In this document: positions 44,332-52,834 of the stretch, piece by piece
Layout: each line of letters starts with the position of its first letter
How positions within the stretch are numbered: the first letter of the stretch is position 1
From: Plastoroseomonas hellenica
Lineage (GTDB): Bacteria; Pseudomonadota; Alphaproteobacteria; Acetobacterales; Acetobacteraceae
NCBI RefSeq assembly: GCF_018129085.1
Contig: NZ_JAAGBB010000003.1
Span: 124,001 to 188,000 of the forward strand
DNA length: 64,000 nt
Reading direction: 5' to 3'
The notes under the pieces: model-generated
What the model saw: only the letters and a program-made list of their open reading frames with translations
The model's database searches: none
Told to the model about the DNA's origin: nothing
Made by a program: the position numbers and the translations under genes

Positions 44332-45021
44332 TCAGACCGGTCGCAGCCCACTGGCACCGAGCCGTTCCGGTGTGCAGGCAGAGGCCAGCGCCGCGAGCAG
44401 GGCGTACCCGGCCTCTGGCGCCTCGCTGGCCGTCGTCACCGCGCCGGAGAAGACCAGTTTCTCCTGCACCGCGTCCGGCAGCGGCCCGACGATGTCGACC
44501 CCTTCGACGGCCATCAGCTCGCTCATCTGCTGGATGGCGAGCGCCGCCTCCCCGCGCGCCACCAGCGCGGCGGTGAAGCCTTGCGGGATGATGGTCGCCT
44601 TCGCGTTGACGAGATCAGCGATGCCAAGACGTTCGATCAGGCCGGCGAAGAAGATGCCGCTGGCGCCCTGCTTCGAATAGACGATGGACGGCACCGCGCG
44701 CAGCGTCGCGACCAGGGCCTCGACGCTGCCGATGTCCGGCTTCGGCGCCTTGGCGCGCACCGCCGCGCCGACCGCGGACCGTGCGAGATCGACCCGGCTC
44801 GCGGGATCGACCAGGCCCTTGGCGGCAAGCCCGGCGATGCCGGCTTCGGTGACGATGACGACATCGGCCGCGGCGCCTTCGGCCAGGCGCTGGAGCTGCA
44901 CCTGGGTCGGGCCGAAGCCGAGCTCGAGCGGCCGTCCGGCGGCGGCTTCGAGCTGCGGCAGCACGCCTTCGATGACCTTCTGCAGGCCGAGCGTCGTCAG
45001 GACGCGGAGCGGCGCCGCCAT
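44332..45021 (-). CDS. Molybdate-binding-like (ModA-type) solute-binding domain protein without signal peptide
   Basis: A 229-residue type II periplasmic-binding-fold protein: MAAPLRVLTTLGLQKVIEGV, then GPTQVQLQRLAEGAAADVVIVTE, SIVYSKQGASGIFFAGL and GEAALAIQQMSELMAVEGVDIVGPLP, as in ModA/substrate-binding domain 11 proteins. It begins directly with the mature domain, so it is probably cytoplasmic, or an alternative start was missed; the previous gene's stop shares one base with its ATG (TGATG), which fixes the start well. No ModB/ModC gene is near. Confidence 0.8.
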   Translation of the reverse strand: MAAPLRVLTTLGLQKVIEGVLPQLEAAAGRPLELGFGPTQVQLQRLAEGAAADVVIVTEAGIAGLAAKGLVDPASRVDLARSAVGAAVRAKAPKPDIGSVEALVATLRAVPSIVYSKQGASGIFFAGLIERLGIADLVNAKATIIPQGFTAALVARGEAALAIQQMSELMAVEGVDIVGPLPDAVQEKLVFSGAVTTASEAPEAGYALLAALASACTPERLGASGLRPV

Positions 45022-45332
45022 CAGGCAGCCGGCTTCAGCACATGGATGACGCGGGTCTCGATCAAGGGACGCGTTTTCGCGGCATAGGCGGCCATATGCG
45101 GCGCGGCGCCATGCGCCTTCAGCGCGGCCTCATCAGCCCATTTCTCGATGACGACGAAGGTGTCCGGCCCGAAGGCGGTCTGGATCGCGCCGAATTCGGG
45201 CACATCGACCGCCGGGCCATATTCGATGCAGCCATCCTCGGCATGGACCGCCGGCATGTTGGCGCGGAAATGCCCGAGGATCTCCTCGCGCTTGCCGGGT
45301 TTGGCGGTGATGATGGCGAGCACGTGGATCAT
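45021..45332 (-). CDS. Antibiotic-biosynthesis-monooxygenase (ABM) domain protein, quinol-monooxygenase-like
   Basis: A 103-residue protein, MIHVLAIITAKPGKREEILGHF, with the dimeric alpha/beta fold of ABM domains and the family segments EDGCIEYGPAVD, TFVVIEKWADEAALKAHG and PHMAAYAAKTRPLI. These small enzymes oxidise quinols or act as scavengers; no cofactor residue can be assigned. A strong ribosome-binding site AGGAGGG lies upstream. Its stop overlaps the start of the ModA-like gene, so both form an operon. Confidence 0.88.
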   Translation of the reverse strand: MIHVLAIITAKPGKREEILGHFRANMPAVHAEDGCIEYGPAVDVPEFGAIQTAFGPDTFVVIEKWADEAALKAHGAAPHMAAYAAKTRPLIETRVIHVLKPAA

Positions 45333-45400
45333 GGTGCGTTTCCCTCCTGGCGTGGCGCGATCCTGCGCCACGCCAGAGAGGCCGGCAAGGCGCGGGCCTG

Positions 45401-46399
45401 TCAGTCCGCGCGGGCGCCGCTGATCTCGACCAGCTCGCGCCAGACTGCTTCTTCCGAACGCCAAAAGGCGCCGAAGGCGGCCGGGCTTTCGTCGGTGACC
45501 GCTTCGAAGCCGAGCGGCGACAGGCGGGCGCCGAAATCGGGTGCGCGCACCACGCGGGTGATGGCGTCGAACAGGGTCTGGGTGACCGCGGGGGCGAGGC
45601 CGGTCGGCGTCACTACCGCGTACCAGACCGATGCGTTCATCCCCTTGCCCGGCGCCAGCTCATCCATCGAGGGAATGGTCTCGACGCCCGGCACATAGGT
45701 GACGCGGCCGGCGGAGCCGACCGCCAGCGCGCGGAAACGGCCTTCGCGCACATGCGGCATCAACGCCGGCATCACGTCGAACATCATGTCGATATTGCCG
45801 GCAACGAGGTCCTGGATGGCCGGTCCGCCGCCGCGATAGGGCACATGGGTGATGTCGATACCGAGGACACGCTTCAGTTTCTCGATGGCGAGATGGCTGG
45901 TGGTGCCGGTGCCGCTGCTGCCCATGGTAATGACGCCGGGATTGGCGCGGGCATGGGCCACCAATTCCTGGAAGCTCCGCCAGGGGCGTTGCGCGTTGAC
46001 CACCAGCAGGATGGTACCGGAAGAGACGCGGCTGATCGGTGCCAGGTCGCGCAGCGGATCGAAGCTCATACGCGTGCCATAGAGGAACTTGTTGGCCGCG
46101 AGCGTATTGGCGGCCGCGATCATGATGGTGTGGCCATCCTTCTCGGCCCGCACCACGGATTCGGCCCCGATATTGCCACCCGCGCCGGCGCGGTTCTCGA
46201 CCACGATGGTCTGGCCGAGGATCGGCTGCAGCCGCTCGCCCAGCATGCGGGCCGTTAGGTCCATGGCGCCGCCGGCCGCGATCGGCACGACCAGGCGGAT
46301 GGGGCGCGACGGTGCCCAGGCCTGGGCACGCGCGACGCTGGGGGTCGCCAGGGCTGCGGCGAGCAGCAGGCGGCGGGGGATGGGGGGTGCTTGCATCAT
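45401..46399 (-). CDS. Tripartite tricarboxylate transporter receptor (Bug/TctC family)
   Basis: A 332-residue periplasmic receptor. Signal region MMQAPPIPRRLLLAAALATP is followed by SVARAQAW and SRPIRLVVPIAAGGAMDL, then VVENRAGAGGNIGAESV. Typical family-length and the YDPLRD-like FDPLRDLAPI block. Two adjacent ATG codons (46399, 46396) are possible. Lies 68 bases upstream of the ABM/ModA-like pair on the same strand and may be in one transcript with them. No TctAB genes nearby. Confidence 0.9.
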   Translation of the reverse strand: MMQAPPIPRRLLLAAALATPSVARAQAWAPSRPIRLVVPIAAGGAMDLTARMLGERLQPILGQTIVVENRAGAGGNIGAESVVRAEKDGHTIMIAAANTLAANKFLYGTRMSFDPLRDLAPISRVSSGTILLVVNAQRPWRSFQELVAHARANPGVITMGSSGTGTTSHLAIEKLKRVLGIDITHVPYRGGGPAIQDLVAGNIDMMFDVMPALMPHVREGRFRALAVGSAGRVTYVPGVETIPSMDELAPGKGMNASVWYAVVTPTGLAPAVTQTLFDAITRVVRAPDFGARLSPLGFEAVTDESPAAFGAFWRSEEAVWRELVEISGARAD

Positions 46400-46471
46400 G
46401 GCGGCAGCGAATGCCACTTCGCCGCCGGTCGTTCAACCAACCTGTATTAACCCTGGCCCGGCATCGGCCGG

Positions 46472-47434
46472 CTATTGCGGCTCCAATCCGACCTCCCGGG
46501 CGCGCCTCCCCAGGGTCTCGATCTGTCCCCGCAGGAAGCTCTCGAATTCTTGCGGAGTGCTGCCGCGCGGGCTGAAGCCGAGCCGCCCGAGACGCTCCCG
46601 CAGGTCGGGCTGCGCCAGGACCTTGTTCAACGCCTCGTTGGCACGGGCGATCACCGGTTGCGGCGTCGCGGCCGGGGCGGCCAGGCCGAACCAGACGATC
46701 AGCTCGAAGCCGCGCACCGTCGCGCCGATCGGCGGGATCTCGGGCGCCAGCGGGAAAGGCTCCGGCGTGGTGACGCCGAGCGCCCGCACCCGGCCTTCGC
46801 GCACCTGGGCCAGGCCATTGGCGAAATCGGTCAGGGTGCTGTCGACGCGGCCGGCCATCACGTCGGTCAGGGCTTCCGGCCCGCCGCGATAGGGGATCGG
46901 CGTCATCTGCACGCCGGCCAGACGGTTGATCGATTCGCTGCCGATCAGCGAACTGGCATTGCCATGACTGAAGGTCAGCGCGCCGGGCCGCGCCTTCGCC
47001 AGCTCGATCAATTCGGCGACGCTGCGCGCCGGGGAGCTGTTCGGCACGACGAGCAGATAAGGCGCCTCGGCCAGGAAGCCGATCTGCGCGAAATCGCGGA
47101 TCGGATCATAGGACAGGCGGCGGATCAGATAAGGGTTGAGCGCCCCGTTGGTGACCGAGAGGATCGCCATGGTATGGCCGTCGGCGGCGCTGCGCGCGAC
47201 AGATTCCGTGCCGATCACGCCGCTGCCGCCGGGGCGGTTGTCCACCACCACCGCCTGGCCGAGCTCGCGCGAGAGCGGCTCCGCCACCAGCCGCATCAGG
47301 CTGTCGGTGACGCTGCCGGCCGGGAAGGCGACGACGATGCGAATCGGGCGATCCGGCCAGGCGGCCTTGGCTCCCGTCGCGGCCAGCAGGAAGGGCGTCG
47401 CCAGCGTGGTGCGCCGGGTGATGGTCCCGATCAT
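46472..47434 (-). CDS. Tripartite tricarboxylate transporter receptor (Bug/TctC family)
   Basis: A 320-residue periplasmic receptor adjacent to another Bug gene on the same strand, 72 bases upstream of it. MIGTITRRTTLATPFLLAATGAKA is the signal region (twin arginine in TRRTT, possible Tat); WPDRPIRIVVAFPAGSVTD and VVDNRPGGSGVIGTE are the family's ligand-site blocks, and LSYDPIRDFAQIG the next. The sequence is quite different from its neighbour, so the pair is not a recent duplication. It probably binds a different small carboxylate. Confidence 0.9.
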   Translation of the reverse strand: MIGTITRRTTLATPFLLAATGAKAAWPDRPIRIVVAFPAGSVTDSLMRLVAEPLSRELGQAVVVDNRPGGSGVIGTESVARSAADGHTMAILSVTNGALNPYLIRRLSYDPIRDFAQIGFLAEAPYLLVVPNSSPARSVAELIELAKARPGALTFSHGNASSLIGSESINRLAGVQMTPIPYRGGPEALTDVMAGRVDSTLTDFANGLAQVREGRVRALGVTTPEPFPLAPEIPPIGATVRGFELIVWFGLAAPAATPQPVIARANEALNKVLAQPDLRERLGRLGFSPRGSTPQEFESFLRGQIETLGRRAREVGLEPQ

Positions 47435-47517
47435 GAGGTCACTTTCTCTCCCTTGCCCGCTGGGGCGTGATCCGTTCGCTGACGCTCGTGGGTCATGCCC
47501 CAGCTCCTTGTTCGGTC

Positions 47518-47559
47518 GCGTGATTCACGCTTTCGGCCTAAGGCCTCAAGCGATCACGC
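47518..47559. repeat. Nested dyad at the 3' end of the dehydrogenase gene
   Basis: GCGTGAT (47518-47524) pairs with ATCACGC (47553-47559); inside it GCTT pairs with AAGC and GGCCT with AGGCC around a single base. The stop codon TAG of the leftward dehydrogenase gene lies at the centre. The layout (outer arms, TTCACGC, CGATC) resembles the ~53-nt dyad family with a different outer arm. Confidence 0.5.
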
Positions 47560-48449
47560 TCCAGGAAGCGGTGCAGTTCCGTGTTGTCGGCCTTGGGGCC
47601 GAGTTCGCCGAGCGCCGCTTCCCAGATGCGGCGGCAGAGCGCCAGAGCCTCGGCATCGATGCCGGTTTCCGCGGCGATGGCGCCCGCCGTCTCCAGGTCC
47701 TTGCGCATGAGGCCGAGCTGGAAGCCACCGGCATAGCGGCCGGAGATGATCTCCTGCCGGAGCTTGGTCTCGGTCGCCACGTTACGGCCAGAGGAGGCGT
47801 TCAGGACATCGGTGAAGACCTTGAGGTCGAGGCCGAGCTTGTCCGCCATCTGCAGCGCCTCGGTCGCGGCCAGCAGGCCGGCGGCGTAGACGTAATTGTT
47901 CAGCGCCTTCATGGCATGGGCGCTGCCGACCGGGCCGGTGCGGATGATCTTCTCGCCCATCGCGCGCATCGCCGCCTCAGCGGCCGCGAAGGCGGCGTCG
48001 TCACCGCCGATCATGATGGCGAGCGTGCCGGCACGCGCCTTGATGACACTGCCGGAGACCGGCGCATCGATCAGCGAGGCGCCGCGGGCGGCCGCGACCT
48101 GGGCGAGGCGCCGCGTCTCCGCCGGGATGGAGGAGCCCATGTCCACCACCACGCTGCCCTCGCGCAGCGCCGGCAGCAGGCCGCCCTCGCCTTCCGCCAC
48201 CTGGGCGACGATGTCGCTGTTCGGCAGCATGAGCAGGGTGAGGTTGCAGAGCTCGGCAACGCCGGATGGCGAAGGCGCGAAGGCCAGGCGTCCTTCCGGC
48301 GCATCTTCCGCGAGTGCCGCGCGCGCCGCCTCGGCGCTGTCGCAGGCGACCAGGGAAAAGCCCTTGGCCAGAAGGCAGCGGGCCATGGGCAGGCCCATCA
48401 TGCCCAGGCCGATGAACCCGATCGTGGCGGGTGCGGCGTCGGAAGCCAT
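47538..48449 (-). CDS. 3-Hydroxyisobutyrate-dehydrogenase-family NAD(P)-dependent oxidoreductase
   Basis: A 303-residue beta-hydroxyacid dehydrogenase. TIGFIGLGMMGLPMARCLLA is the dinucleotide motif, DAPVSGSVIKARAGTL the substrate-binding block, HAMKALNNYVYAAGL holds the catalytic Lys, and LGLMRKDLETA the C-terminal family motif. The sequence differs in substrate blocks from the tartronate-semialdehyde-reductase-like enzyme at 25.4 kb. A strong GGGAGGG precedes the ATG. It ends in a hairpin that spans its own stop codon. Confidence 0.9.
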   Translation of the reverse strand: MASDAAPATIGFIGLGMMGLPMARCLLAKGFSLVACDSAEAARAALAEDAPEGRLAFAPSPSGVAELCNLTLLMLPNSDIVAQVAEGEGGLLPALREGSVVVDMGSSIPAETRRLAQVAAARGASLIDAPVSGSVIKARAGTLAIMIGGDDAAFAAAEAAMRAMGEKIIRTGPVGSAHAMKALNNYVYAAGLLAATEALQMADKLGLDLKVFTDVLNASSGRNVATETKLRQEIISGRYAGGFQLGLMRKDLETAGAIAAETGIDAEALALCRRIWEAALGELGPKADNTELHRFLERDRLRP

Positions 48450-48653
48450 GACGGCATCCCTCCCCTTGTGTTGATGCGGATCATCTTCGGTGCGCGCCAG
48501 GGCGCTGGCAAGCCGAGGCGTATTGCCAGCCTCAAGCGCCGGCGCGCGCATCCACGCGCTTGGCGCGCGCGCTGTCAGGGCTGTACTGGCGTCGGCTGTT
48601 GGTCGCGCTCCGCAGGAACTGGTTGGCGGCCTGCGGCCGTGTGCTGCCGGGCT

Positions 48654-49427
48654 TCAGCTCGCCCAGACGGGTAGGCGCTTGGCGCGGAAGGCTGCGATGC
48701 CCTCCGCTGCCTCACTGCCGGCAGCGCAGCGCGCGAAGGCCTGGGCGCCGGCTTCGGCATAGCCATCCGGCACCACGGGACCGAGGGCTGCGAGCAGCGC
48801 CTTGGTCTCGGCCAGTGCTTCGGGCGCACCTTGCTGCACGTCGCGCAGCACCGCGCCGACCAGGGCCGAAAGCGCCTTCGCATCCGGCGCGACGCCATGC
48901 ACGAGGCCGATGCGCGCCGCCTCGGCCGCATCGACGACATGCGCCTGCAGCACAAGCCGCGCGGCCTCGCTGCGGCCGGTGCGGCGAGCGATCCAGGGGA
49001 GGATCTGAGCCGCCACTAGCCCCCGCCGCGTCTCCGGTGCCGCGAAGCGGGCGTCGGCCGCGGCGAAGACCAGGTCGGCGGCACAGGCGAGACCGAGGCC
49101 GCCGGCATGCGCCGCGCCCTCCACCGCGGCGACCACCACCTGCGGCAGGCCGGAAAGCCCGGCGAGGATCGCCCCCATGCGTCGGTTGCGGGCCAGCGCG
49201 GCTTCCCCTTCCGCGAGCTCGGTCAGGTCGAGGCCGGCGCAGAAATGGCCGCCGGCACCCGCGAGCACCACGGCGCGGATCGAGCGATCCGCCGCGCAAT
49301 CGGCGATCAGGTCTTCCAGGGCGCCGAACAGGGCGCCGTTCAGCGCATTCCGGCGCGCGGGCCGGTTGAAGGTGGCGCGCAGCACCGCACCCTCACGCGA
49401 GCGCAGCAGCGGGTCATCCTCGGCCAT
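48654..49427 (-). CDS. Enoyl-CoA hydratase/isomerase-family protein
   Basis: A 257-residue crotonase-fold protein. NRPARRNALNGALFGAL opens the CoA-binding site, GAGGHFCAGLDLTELA and GAAHAGGLGLACAADLVFA form the oxyanion hole, and FAAPETRRGLVAAQ carries the first catalytic glutamate position. The second catalytic position cannot be assigned with confidence, so hydratase or isomerase or hydrolase remains open. GGAGGAATG lies before the ATG. It is 204 bases upstream of the dehydrogenase gene on the same strand. Confidence 0.9.
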   Translation of the reverse strand: MAEDDPLLRSREGAVLRATFNRPARRNALNGALFGALEDLIADCAADRSIRAVVLAGAGGHFCAGLDLTELAEGEAALARNRRMGAILAGLSGLPQVVVAAVEGAAHAGGLGLACAADLVFAAADARFAAPETRRGLVAAQILPWIARRTGRSEAARLVLQAHVVDAAEAARIGLVHGVAPDAKALSALVGAVLRDVQQGAPEALAETKALLAALGPVVPDGYAEAGAQAFARCAAGSEAAEGIAAFRAKRLPVWAS

Positions 49428-49509
49428 CGGGCATTCCTCCGTGTTTCGCCGCATCCTGTCGCGCCGGCGGATACCACGCTAGAGAGGCCTCGCTATGGGG
49501 GACCAGAGA

Positions 49510-50481
49510 ATGAGCGTCGCACTCGGCATCATCGGCTTCGGCATCATGGGCGAGCGCCTGCTGCGCGCCGCGCTCAACCACGATCCGGCGACCCTCCGCC
49601 CGGTCGCGGTCTGGGATCCGGCGCCGGAGGCCGCGGCGCGGCTCGCCGCCATCGCGCCCGGCGTGCCGATGCTGGGCAGCGCCGCCGCGGTGATCACCGC
49701 CTGCGACTGCCTCTATATCGCCTCCCCGCCCGCCAGCCACCTGGAGCATGCACGCGCTGCCTTGGCGGCCGGGCGCGCGGCCTTCCTGGAGAAGCCCCTC
49801 TCCACGAACCCCGCGGATGCGGAAGTCTTCGTCGCGGAGGCGGAACGCAGTGCTGCCCGCGCAGCAGTGAACTTCCCGATGGCCTCCTCCCCCGCCGTCG
49901 CGCAACTCGCGGCCTGGCGGGAGACGATCGGCGTGCCGCGCTCGCTCGCCATCGAATGCTTCTTCGCGGCCTGGCCCCGCGGTTGGCAGCGGGACGCGCA
50001 TGGCTGGCTCGACAAGCCGGCCCAGGGCGGCTTCACGCGGGAGGTTGTGTCGCACTTCCTGTTCCTGACCCGGCGCCAGCTCGGGCCGCTGGCGCTCGAG
50101 GAAGCGCGCACCCGCTTCGACGCGCCTGGCCGCGCCGAGACGGCGACCGCGGCGCGGCTGACGGCGGGGGGCGTCGCGGTGGCCTTGGCCGGCGGCGTCG
50201 GCGTCACGCTGAAGGATGACCACAACACTTGGACGCTGGATGCGCCGGGTGGTGCGGTCCGCCTGCGCGACTGGTCATTCGCCGAGCGGCGTGCTCCCGA
50301 CGGCACTTGGCAGCAGGCGCCGGACGCATTGCCGAACGAGCGCATGCGGCCGCTGGTGCTGAAGGGCCAACTCGACAAGGTCGCGGCCATGACCCGCGGC
50401 GAGGCGCAAGGCCTCGCGACGCTGCGCGAGGCCTTCGAGGTGCAGCAGGTGGTGGAGGCGATCCTCGCCGCGCCGGCGTAG
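49510..50481 (+). CDS. Gfo/Idh/MocA-family NAD(P)-dependent oxidoreductase
   Basis: A 323-residue dehydrogenase. The Rossmann opening MSVALGIIGFGIMGERLL, the IASPPASHLEHARAAL block, and FLEKPLSTNPADAE (the EKP motif with catalytic Lys) are clear; the C-terminal domain is shorter than in sugar dehydrogenases and less conserved. Substrate is unknown. ATG at 49510 has GGGGA upstream at good distance; an ATG at 49495 is less likely. Divergent from the enoyl-CoA hydratase gene and convergent with the SRPBCC gene. Confidence 0.9.
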   Translation: MSVALGIIGFGIMGERLLRAALNHDPATLRPVAVWDPAPEAAARLAAIAPGVPMLGSAAAVITACDCLYIASPPASHLEHARAALAAGRAAFLEKPLSTNPADAEVFVAEAERSAARAAVNFPMASSPAVAQLAAWRETIGVPRSLAIECFFAAWPRGWQRDAHGWLDKPAQGGFTREVVSHFLFLTRRQLGPLALEEARTRFDAPGRAETATAARLTAGGVAVALAGGVGVTLKDDHNTWTLDAPGGAVRLRDWSFAERRAPDGTWQQAPDALPNERMRPLVLKGQLDKVAAMTRGEAQGLATLREAFEVQQVVEAILAAPA

Positions 50482-50534
50482 CGTGAACCCACGCGTCGAG
50501 CTCCCGCGGCCTTCGCTCGATCCCGATGCGCTAC
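50478..50534. terminator. Inverted repeat between two convergent genes, with both TAG stops in its arms
   Basis: GTAGCG at 50478-50483 and CGCTAC at 50529-50534 pair; the TAG of the oxidoreductase and the TAG of the SRPBCC gene are part of these arms. A GAGC/GCTC pair lies inside. Arms are short, so this is a weak call as a bidirectional terminator. Confidence 0.35.
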
Positions 50535-50974
50535 TGATTGATCTCCGGCTCGACAAGCCTTGCCAGGTTCCGAAGCGAGTCCTGCCACCCGAGGTAACAA
50601 GCCTCGGGTGGAATGGCGTCCGGGACGCCCGCCTGCTCGATATCCAGCTCGGTGCCGACCGACACCTTCTTCAAGATCACGGTCACCTGCATCTCGCCGG
50701 GCAGATTGGGATCGTCGAACTTGTCCGTGTAGCGCAGGCGTTCGCTCGGGACGAGCTCGACATATTCACCGCCGAATGCGTGGCTCTGGCCCGTCGTGAA
50801 GTTCCGGAAGGACATCTTGAACGTGCCGCCGACCTTCGGTTCCAGGTGGTGCACGGTGCAGGCAAAGCCGTTGGGCGGAAGCCATTTCGCGAGCGCGTCC
50901 GCTTCGAGGAACGCGCGATAGACCTTCTCCGGGCTGGTCGCGAGAACGCGGTGCAGGCGTATGGTGCTGGGCAT
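50531..50974 (-). CDS. SRPBCC (AHSA1-like) domain protein
   Basis: A 147-residue single-domain protein of the START/Bet v 1-like superfamily: IRLHRVLATSPEKVYRAFLEADALAKWLPP, then GGTFKMSFRNFTTG, GEYVELVPSERLRYTDKFDD and a C-terminal helix with GWQDSLRNLARLVE. These proteins form a hydrophobic cavity for small ligands or act as AHSA1-like co-chaperones; role unknown. A 264-base gap follows upstream before the next leftward gene, in which no gene is seen. Confidence 0.9.
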   Translation of the reverse strand: MPSTIRLHRVLATSPEKVYRAFLEADALAKWLPPNGFACTVHHLEPKVGGTFKMSFRNFTTGQSHAFGGEYVELVPSERLRYTDKFDDPNLPGEMQVTVILKKVSVGTELDIEQAGVPDAIPPEACYLGWQDSLRNLARLVEPEINQ

Positions 50975-51238
50975 CTTCGTTCATCCTCATGAATTGACGG
51001 AACAGATCCGGTATCGGCAGAACCAGAGTGACGTCCACGGGCTCTCATTGCCGATCCATGCCCCAAGGACGAACGGGACTGCGCCAATCCGACACGGGAT
51101 CTCAGATTTGCTGAGCGCACCCGCAGCGGGCAGGACGGACCGCTACGGCTGTGACCGACGAAGCCTGTCTACGCCAGAGGCCGGCTTCCACGGATGCCCC
51201 TCGCCGCCGCGGCCAGCCCGCCTTCCATCCGGCCCGGC

Positions 51239-52834
51239 TCAGTAGGCGCCCGCCCAGCCGTCGCGGCGCGGATCGGAGGCGGCCATGCGCACGCCATTCT
51301 CCAGGATGCGGATCGCCTCCAGGCTGCAGGGACCTTCGAGCGGCGCCACCACCTTCACGCGATGGCCAAGCGCTTCGAGCGCCGGCGCGTGCCGCGCCAG
51401 CCCTTCCTCGATGGTCAGGGTGTCGTCGCCATCATGCGGGTAATTGGCCGGCTGGCCATATTGCGAGGAGCTCCAGCGCGGCAGCTCCACCGCCTGCTGC
51501 GGATCGAAGCCGAAATCGCAGAGCGCCACGATCGCCTGGGTGTTGACCTGCACCTGGTTGTCGGCGCCCGGCGTGCCGATGACGCACCAGGGGCGGCCAT
51601 CCTTCAGCACCATCGGGGCGTTCATGGTGTGCCGCACGCGGCGGCCCGGAGTGAGCAGGTTCGGATGGCCCTCCTCCAGATGCCAGTAGCTCATGCGGTT
51701 GTTGAGCAACACGCCGGATTCGCCGGCGATGACGCCGGAGCCGAAGGGAGAATTGAGGCTCTGGATCGCGGAGACTGCATTGCCCGCGGCATCGACGGTG
51801 CAGAAATAGGTCGTGTCGCCGGTACCCTGCTCCGGTTTCAGCGGCAGATGGGCGGCATGGTCCCGGTCGATGGCGGCGGCATGTTCGGCGGCGCGCGCTT
51901 CGGAGAGGAGCATGGCGAGCGGGATGTCGCGGCCGCGCGGATCGGCGCCATGCGCCTCCCGGTCGAGGAAGACGCGCTTCTTGGCTTCCACCATGAGATG
52001 GATCAGCGCCGCGCTGTCCCAGCCGAGTGCGGCGAGATCGAAGCGGTCGAGGATGCGCAGCATCTGCAGCATCGTGAAGCCGGTCGAGTTGGGTGGCGTC
52101 TGCGCGATGGTGAAGCCGCGATAGGGCACGGCGATCGGATCGACCTCCTCCGCGCGCATGTCGGCGAGGTCGGCTTCGGTCAGCGGCACATCGGCAGCGG
52201 CGGCGCCGCGCGCCAGCAGGCCGGCGAAATCCGCCCCTTCCGACAGGGCAGCGAGCGCGGCGGCCAGGGCTTCCTGGCGCAGCACGCCACCCAGCGCGGG
52301 CGGCTCCCCATCCGGCAGGAAGATCGCGGCGGAGTGCGACCCGGCCGGCAGGCGCGCCCGCTGCGCATCGATGAAGTGACGCAGCGCATGAGTCGCGGCG
52401 AAGCCGTCGCGTGCCGCTTCGATGGCGGCGCCGAACAGCGTCGCGCGCCGCGCCTGGCCGCAGCTCGCGTGCAGCAAGGAGATGCCGGCATACATGCCGG
52501 GGACGGAGACCGAGAGCGGCCCGTGCAGCGGAATGCCGCCGCGTGCACGGTAATGCGCGGCCGTGGCCTGCATGGGCGCCGCGCCGGAACCGTTGAAGAC
52601 GCGGCCCCTGCCCTGCGCCGCATCCCAGACATGGTAGAAGCCGTCACCGCCGAGGCCGGACATATGCGGCTCCACCACGCCGAGCGTCAGCGCCACCGCG
52701 ACTGCGGCATCGGCGGCATTGCCGCCGGCGCGCAGCACGTCGAGCCCGGCCTGGGTCGCGACCGGGTGGTTGGTGGCGACCGCGCCATGGCGGCCCATGA
52801 TCAACGGTCGAAAAGCGCGGGGCATCGGGTACAT
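51239..52834 (-). CDS. Gamma-glutamyltransferase-family hydrolase without signal peptide
   Basis: A 531-residue Ntn hydrolase paralogue of the secreted enzyme at 15.1 kb. LIMGRHGAVATNHPVATQAG, MSGLGGDGFYHVW and the nucleophile region GTGDTTYFCTVDAAGNAV (Thr in DTTYF) are present, as is LNNRMSYW and TPGADNQVQ in the small subunit. There is no signal peptide, so it is likely cytoplasmic and may act on other gamma-glutamyl or amide substrates. Its ATG shares a base with the stop of the Bug-receptor gene (TGATG), so the two are a coupled transport/hydrolysis pair. Confidence 0.9.
   Translation of the reverse strand: MYPMPRAFRPLIMGRHGAVATNHPVATQAGLDVLRAGGNAADAAVAVALTLGVVEPHMSGLGGDGFYHVWDAAQGRGRVFNGSGAAPMQATAAHYRARGGIPLHGPLSVSVPGMYAGISLLHASCGQARRATLFGAAIEAARDGFAATHALRHFIDAQRARLPAGSHSAAIFLPDGEPPALGGVLRQEALAAALAALSEGADFAGLLARGAAAADVPLTEADLADMRAEEVDPIAVPYRGFTIAQTPPNSTGFTMLQMLRILDRFDLAALGWDSAALIHLMVEAKKRVFLDREAHGADPRGRDIPLAMLLSEARAAEHAAAIDRDHAAHLPLKPEQGTGDTTYFCTVDAAGNAVSAIQSLNSPFGSGVIAGESGVLLNNRMSYWHLEEGHPNLLTPGRRVRHTMNAPMVLKDGRPWCVIGTPGADNQVQVNTQAIVALCDFGFDPQQAVELPRWSSSQYGQPANYPHDGDDTLTIEEGLARHAPALEALGHRVKVVAPLEGPCSLEAIRILENGVRMAASDPRRDGWAGAY

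Noticed and set aside
44332-45021. ModA of a molybdate transporter
   Set aside because: No signal peptide and no modB/modC genes in the neighbourhood; only fold-level similarity is claimed.
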